From contig SJOL01000633.1 of assembly GCA_004794785.1 (NCBI GenBank), positions 276,228-340,227 of the forward strand: a stretch of DNA of 64,000 nt, in the 5' to 3' direction. The translations under genes were made by a program, and so were the position numbers. This DNA comes from Opisthorchis felineus. Taxonomy: Eukaryota; Platyhelminthes; Trematoda; Opisthorchiida; Opisthorchiidae. Under the pieces are notes generated by a model. The model saw nothing but the letters and a program-made list of their open reading frames with translations. It was not told the origin of the DNA and ran no database searches. This document shows positions 58,290 through 64,000 of the stretch, piece by piece; the stretch's first letter is position 1, and the number at the start of each line of letters is the position of its first letter.

Positions 58290-59805
58290 TCTCTGAATAA
58301 TTTATTTTGCTCTCAACACATTAATTTAGTGCGAAAAGCCTCGACAGCCTTGTTGCTATAGTCAGTTGTCTCGAATCCACTGTTGAGGAAGATATATGTA
58401 CGCCTTCACAGTATTCCTCTACCTGCAGCCTTGTGTTGTCCACCAATGTGTATGAGCTTTGGTCGAACAAAAAGTCACGTTTTCCAATGTCTACCATCTC
58501 GACAATCGTGTATTCGCTTTGAATGTGCGTGCACCAGTCTTTTCACTTGATTGCAACTCGACCTCGCGGATTCGCCTGCCTCACGTCTGCTTGAATACAC
58601 TCGCTCGGTTATCTCATCAGAGGAGCATCCGTGGTCTGCGAACTAATCGCCCGACACTCGCAGAATACTACTATTTTTAGTAATGCCCAAATAGCAGGCA
58701 CAACTATGCGTATCTGAGTATCTGTGGTCTTCAGTGAGTAAAATGTGCCTACACAACACAGCCACGGTTCATGTATCCTTCATCCACAAAATCTCGCGAG
58801 ACTTGTTAGTATCAAGTAGCCCTAGAAAGCGTACAGATTTCCCCAACGTGACATTTATTCCTTCTTCGCCGGTAAGCCACCTCGATTTGCCCAGACCAGA
58901 TCGGTCTGTATTCACTTTGGCAGTAAGACCGAGTGAACGTCGATCACTGCAATCCATCCTTAGGACCATACTTGTGCACGTCACGTGACTAACATTTCAC
59001 GCTGACCAATAACGAGGAAATCCGTCTGACAGCTTGCATCTATGTATCTGTGCCTGACACATAGCAGGAGTTCAATGAACGCATATCACCGATATATCGA
59101 TGGGTGCGTTAACTAACCCAGCACACAGTTCGAAACTGGTTTCCTACCTGTGTTGTTGTCGTTGTTGCTAAAAGAACAGTGTTGATTAGTGTGGGGTTAC
59201 AACGATTTACAATGTTGCCACAAGTCGTAGTAGCGTATGCAAATACTGAACACGTTCATTTAGCCTCTTCAACGGTTTCCCTTTCTTTGCAACAACAGGT
59301 CGTTTGAAAATTGCGAAAGATTTCTGGCATGAAGAAGCGAGAGAATGTAGATTGGATAAAGAACACGGGTAATTTCGTTCAAGGCTTGCTATGGCTTGAC
59401 ACTGATGTTGTTCGGTTCATGGCATGTACGAGAGAAATCTAAAAACCTCATATTCTCCTAAATTTCAAGTTTGGCTGACTGAACTGATTGCGTGAGCAAC
59501 TACATCGCTGGGCGTTTATTCAAACTTGGGCCAGTTGAGCGGATTGATAGAATCTCTCGGTGGGAACAGAGTAACCAAACCCTGCAAAGTGAGCGTCAAA
59601 CTGGGAGGGTCAGATGTGCTTACAACAAGCGAAAACTTTCTTTGATGCACGCATTTGGAAAATCTGCTACTTACTTAGGAATAACAGTCACTCACCTTCT
59701 GAAATATGGAGGATAAATAAAGATTTGCAACCTGACCAGGAACGGATCCACCATCAGTCAACCCGCAAGCCCGCTTATAGACCGACTTCACTCGTTGCTT
59801 CTTCA
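58290..59805. other. no gene seen
   Basis: ORFs at 58459-58680, 58734-58988 and 59492-59716 are without recognisable domains. Confidence 0.3.
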
Positions 59806-59811
59806 GAGGAG

Positions 59812-59997
59812 AGGCGAGATGGCTCGGTGGTTAGAGCGCGAATTTACTGATCGGAAGGTCCGTGGTTCGAATCCGACCTCTGCCTCTCGACTTCCCCTGT
59901 CTAGGCTTGGGCAACCTAGCAGTATCCCAACACTCGTGCTCCCTTCGGGTGGCGCGGCATCTAAACACCAAAAGGGTGCTACAGCTGAACGATTATC
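59812..59997 (+). mobile_element. SINE-1, best-preserved copy
   Basis: A box TGGCTCGGTGG (59820-59830) and a canonical B box GGTTCGAATCC (59864-59874). The body has CTAGGCTTGGGCAACCTAGC and CCCTTCGGGTGGCGCGGCAT and ends in GCTACAGCTGAACGATTATC. It is the best candidate here for a transcribable pol III head. Confidence 0.88.
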
Positions 59998-60244
59998 TTA
60001 TTTATTTTTTCTTATCAACCTGAACAGGAATCCGCGCTAATACACACTATCCACAATCAATGTCGAAATAGAGGCGCCATTGCATTCTTACTTGCATTTG
60101 ATAATTGCATTCATAGCCAAAACTGTTCGTGTCTTAAAATACTCAGGTCTAGAAGTTTCTATCCAAATTTTAGAAGAAACTTTTTGGTTTGCGCACAGAA
60201 GCTATGTTGGTCATGCAGCGTGGCTTGATCTGTTTTGTGACAAA

Positions 60245-60778
60245 ATTTGACCTCACGATTACCCCCCGATTCATTTGCTTTCTCCGCCTATGTACTTTTG
60301 ATCTCCAATTGTTTTGCTTATCTGTGCCCGCCACTCACCTTGCCGCAGAGGCCGTCCGACACTTGTGCACTAATGTGTGCCTGTTTGTGAATGTGCGCCG
60401 CTGACCTACTTACCCATGCGGGTTCGTGTCCCGTTTGCTGAGCCTGTCTTGACTTGTTTTCTCACGAGTTCCGTCTGATCGTCCCGCCAACGAGAATCAC
60501 GAGACTGCCGATGGAATGGATGACTGCAACCCACCTACTGAGCCAACATTCCGCTCGGCGCTCTTTGGTGTGCTGACGTTGACACTGCACTGTGCCGGTC
60601 AGTGACAGACTTGTGCACCTGTCGACGCTACGAACTTGGACAACTGAGGTTTGTCGCATAAATTCGGTTACCCTTGTGTAAATAGTACCTTGGATTTTCG
60701 AACCCAATCCTTCCGTTTGATATTCGGGATTGTCGAACCTACGCGTCACTCAAAGTGCCGTTTTGGGAACCTCAACAA
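60245..60778 (+). repeat. 0.5-kb dispersed repeat, copy 2
   Basis: Collinear with 12580-13100. It ends in GGATTGTCGAACCTACGCGT, CACTCAAAGTGCCGTTTTGG, GAACCTCAAC, as in copy 1 (which ends GAACCTCAACACCCCC). The common ends help define the element boundary. Confidence 0.75.
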
Positions 60779-61204
60779 CTGATGCAAATTGATCGTAAGG
60801 CATAATATTGGTGTATGCACTGAACTGTCAACTCGGTTTGCGACGGCCAATTCAAATAACATCTCTCCAAGACCCCGAGCTATTTCCAGACAGCATCTAC
60901 AATCTGGACGCAATACAAGATCCTCCACTTGCCGGACTACCATGCAAATTCTCCACTGAAACGTTCGACTTCGCCTCAGTGAGTTAAGCGCCGAGCAACA
61001 GTGATCTTCGTCACCGATAAGATAGCCCTCCTGCTTTCTTGAATTTTATCTTAAATTTCGAGTGTAGATACCTAGCGAGATAGAACGAATTGTACTAGTG
61101 AGCTCCATAAATGGTTGAATCCGCTGTTGACTTTGGAACAAAGCGAAGTTCCTGATGGACCAGAACTCGCGTGTTTCGCTACTCAACTGTGCCGAACTTT
61201 GCAT

Positions 61205-61312
61205 CTTGACTTCTCCTGTCTAGGCTTGGGCAACCTGGCATTATCCCAGCCCTTCGGGCGGAGTGGCAACTAGGCACCAAAAGGGTGTTACAAATGGACA
61301 ATTTATTTTATT
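61205..61312 (+). mobile_element. SINE-1 fragment (body only)
   Basis: TTGACTTCTCCTGTCTAGGC, TTGGGCAACCTGGCATTATC, GCACCAAAAGGGTGTTACAA: 5' truncated, no tRNA-like head. Confidence 0.75.
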
Positions 61313-61654
61313 TCAGTACAGACTAGTCGTGAAAAAAGCACAGTACTTTTCTGGACGACTTTTAATGTGTCCATAAATGTGTACTTACCGACGTGTGATA
61401 AATCAGAATGTTGATGCTGAAGCACGCAGTATGTCACTTTCGACGCACTTACTTGCTGTTTACACTTCCTGGTTAGTGTTAGGGAAGGAATTAACGAAAG
61501 AATATGAAAGTAGGTGTATGCAATTACCTCAAATGGAATAGTAAGTCACATGACTAGTCATTTATCCATCTGAGAATTTGCCACCCGAGGAGTCAGTCAA
61601 CATATGAACATGTGTTAATTCCCTCATTGAGGAATGAATGGTGTTGCATCCTGT

Positions 61655-61885
61655 CGATTGCACTGCTACTCAACCACTCGTGGCAGAACGGTTGTCTTAA
61701 CCACTATCCGGGATTCCACGGGTTCGGAACCCCCTGGATTTTCATGAGATGCGTACTGCTGATGATTCCCAACAAGGATGAAACGCCTGTACAGTGCTTG
61801 TCGGCTTTTCAGCATGAATTGATTTCACTCATTGGACGCAATCTCGACTGAACTTACCCCAGTCTCTTCATACTATCAGCGATCA
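61655..61885 (+). mobile_element. SINE-3 copy with head and intact-core hammerhead
   Basis: A box TGGCAGAACGG (61681-61691), B box GGTTCGGAACC (61721-61731), hammerhead at 61753-61797, then TTGTCGGCTTTTCAGCATGA, GATTTCACTCATTGGACGCA and CCCCAGTCTCTTCATACTAT. This is the most complete SINE-3 in the window. Confidence 0.8.
61753..61797 (+). ncRNA. hammerhead ribozyme motif in SINE-3, complete core
   Basis: Stem I GTACTG (61753-61758) pairs with CAGTGC (61792-61797), 6 bp with one U-G. Core CTGATGA 61759-61765. Stem II TCC (61767-61769) with GGA (61776-61778) around CAACAA, closed by a U-U mismatch. GAAA 61780-61783. Stem III is A-U and C-G around GCCT. Cleavage triplet GTA (61789-61791), allowed for hammerheads. 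Confidence 0.72.
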
Positions 61886-62214
61886 ACACACAGCTTGTTG
61901 TCTGGATTACGGATTGTTTTATGCTATCGTCAGACGGGAGGCAAACACTGGACCTCTTCATATATGACGACTGACCGAATTCTTGTTGTGTCTAAATTTC
62001 GTGTCTGAGGAGCATACCTTCAGCAGGTCCATCGCCAATTTCACTCTATATTTTCTAAATCCATTGCCCAAAATCCAGTGGCACTGATCTCGGTGGATGG
62101 ATGATCCGTACGGACTAATTGCAACCGAACTGGGTTAAACGGTGCGCGAATAGGTAATCGCAATGGTAATACATTACACCACCCTAGTCGAGCAGATCAG
62201 GCACCTGCGTGCAC

Positions 62215-62315
62215 CAGTCACTCTTCTCGCGTAAACTGACTTCACTCACTGGACGCAATCTGGATTGAGTTTATCCCAGTCTCTTCTTCCTATCAGGTGG
62301 CAACACACGGACGTT
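62215..62315 (+). mobile_element. SINE-3 fragment (3' body)
   Basis: AAACTGACTTCACTCACTGG, ACGCAATCTGGATTGAGTTT, ATCCCAGTCTCTTCTTCCTA repeat the end of the SINE-3 copy that lies 400 bp upstream. Confidence 0.7.
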
Positions 62316-62319
62316 CTTC

Positions 62320-63980
62320 TGGGTTGTGGCTTGATCTTTGCAACCCTTGTTCTGTCCTGATCAAGGTACCAGTTTGCAGATTCCCTCCATCAGCTTCCGG
62401 CCTCATTAGCTTTGGCTTTAATCAGTGACGTTGGGATTCGAATTCCAAAAGTCTTACATGTTGTGTGTGTGTTACCGAGGGTGCACTAAAAGTACTAGGC
62501 CTAAAGAGGAGAAAATATTCACATGAATGATGAGTTTCGTTGACCCAGTGCATTCCAAGAACACGAAAATCACTTACTGTCTTGTGGATCAAGCCGGCCG
62601 CGACCTGTAAATAAGTGCAAAATGGATCATTCTTAAAATCTTAAAATCTTGAATGGTAAATTCAGTTGTTTCTTGTATTTGGTATGAACTACTAGATAAG
62701 TTAATCGATGTGAACATTTGTCTGGACATGGATGGTCGACCACATTTTTACCGTAGACTCAAACCCAGTGAAGGAACATGATGGAAATCTTTGACTCACG
62801 GTGACTTTAACTGGAAAATCGATAAATTTTTATGATGTCCCACCCTATGGCAAAAGATTTTGACATGGTAGATAGCCGATTCGGTCGTCACCTTTCTTGG
62901 TAAGACCGTCAACGTGATGCAAACCTTGAGTTCACAAGCGCAGAGATAGAACTGGAGATTCAATTTATCATGCCCGAGGAAGCCACACAAATGCCCTCAC
63001 TAGTGAATGCAGACCAGTACCTCTAGAAATGATTTGGTCTACCGATTAAAAAACAAGAATTTAATAATCACCTTGCTTTGGTGTTTCAGGAATAAGTGAC
63101 GTTATTCGCTTCGTCACACAACTCGATTTAGGTTACTTAGTTGACAGAAAATGCTCAAAAGCTCGGGTGAGAAGACAACAGCGCTTGAAGAGAAGTCGTT
63201 TAGATGAAGTGTGCGGAAAAGACGTGACTGTTGAAAGGGAAATCGATATCTTGGGAAGCTGTGTGTCACCATTTTCCTGTATGTCACGCAGGTTAATTTT
63301 TCTTGTGTATAAAAGCCCATGGAATAATGTCCTATTTAGCCATGGAGTTCCGTCTTTTATTCGTGAAGCAGCCCGAAGCCATTGGTCATAAATGCGGTCT
63401 TTCGATTGCCGTAGGCGGCCACGTGCGACCTGTCTTGTTTACTCTATGGGACATTTGTCTGTCCGAATTGTACTGTTCTCCGGATTAAGAGCCTTTCCCC
63501 CATTAACAAAGTAAGATGAGTTTTTCCCAAATTTCCGCATGGATAAATTGTCGACTTATTTGTCTTCCAAGTTCATGTAGCCACTTTGACAGTCGTAGAC
63601 TGTATACTCTTCCCTGAAGGGGCCTAACAGCAGGCATATAGCATTTGCTTCCGCTCAGTCTGCTCACTTCGGTCAGTCACACTGCGAAGCTGACTATGCT
63701 GAAAAGCTACTGGAACTCAGACGGATGACATTTAATTTGTAACATCAACCGGCATATAGTGATACAATAAGGAAACTGGTATGTGAAACTGTCTGATTTT
63801 GAGGAACAGGGGAATAAATGTGCAAAATTTATTTGTATTTCAAAATATCAGGATGAGAGGAGATTTGATGGCCGGACAACAGAATATCTAGGGAAAGTAA
63901 CGCTTGAGAAAACATAGGGCTAATTAGAACCTTGAAGGAACTTTGGTCCAATCCAACACCAGGGGCAGTTAAGCTTATTG
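62320..63980. other. no gene seen
   Basis: No recognised feature; ORFs at 63114-63391 overlap on both strands without domains. Confidence 0.3.
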
Positions 63981-63981
63981 A

Positions 63982-64000
63982 TTATATATATATATATATA
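63982..64000. repeat. (TA)n microsatellite at the window end
   Basis: An alternating TA run that continues to the last base. Confidence 0.9.

Noticed and set aside
1..64000. CRISPR arrays, bacterial operons or phage genes
   Set aside because: No regularly spaced direct repeats, no operon-like runs of ORFs; spliced genes and retroelements show this is animal DNA.

Overview
The window is eukaryotic, gene-poor and repeat-rich. It most likely comes from a parasitic flatworm (trematode), and an opisthorchiid liver fluke such as Clonorchis or Opisthorchis is my best guess (about 0.55). The reasons are spliced genes with very long introns, a tRNA-derived SINE whose spurious translation (…[14 protein letters not shown]…) I associate with Clonorchis-type gene models, Penelope, R2 and APE-type LINE relics, and many hammerhead ribozymes inside short repeats, as in the schistosome SM-alpha family. 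Everything was read by eye; no search or folding was run.

One host gene is clear: a junctophilin on the minus strand. Four coding exons (38827-38416, 14047-13437, 11679-11336, 6991-6873) join in frame through GT-AG introns of 24,368, 1,757 and 4,344 bp. They encode about 495 residues: six MORN repeats, a basic Ser/Arg-rich joining region, two more MORN repeats and the start of the conserved helix. The divergent region and the C-terminal membrane anchor are not found and probably lie beyond position 1. All of 1-38415 outside the exons is therefore probably intronic, and 38828-64000 is the gene's 5' side.

Introns and flank are filled with mobile DNA. (1) SINE-1 has a clean pol III A/B box head (5.1, 40.4, 53.1, 59.8 and 61.2 kb). 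(2) SINE-2 and (3) SINE-3 also have tRNA-like heads, but their bodies carry hammerhead-ribozyme-like cores. (4) A roughly 300-bp unit bounded by hammerheads occurs near 3.3-3.8, 18.0-18.3, 30.8-31.1 and 41.65-41.99 kb, with many fragments; the copy at 3732-3776 keeps every core residue. (5) A decayed R2-clade LINE lies at about 23.8-27.0 kb, with an HDV-like ribozyme fold at its 5' end. (6) A Penelope-like element remnant with a GIY-YIG domain lies at 35.6-36.5 kb, and a possible second tail at 23.4-23.6 kb. (7) A decayed APE-type LINE lies on the minus strand at 48.85-50.35 kb. (8) There is a 0.5-kb dispersed repeat pair, a histone-H1-tail-like relic and several microsatellites.

The main novelty candidate is the density of self-cleaving ribozyme motifs in one intron-rich locus. 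At least three short-repeat families plus one R2-type LINE each appear to have their own ribozyme, and two of the short families combine a pol III promoter head with a minimal hammerhead in the body.
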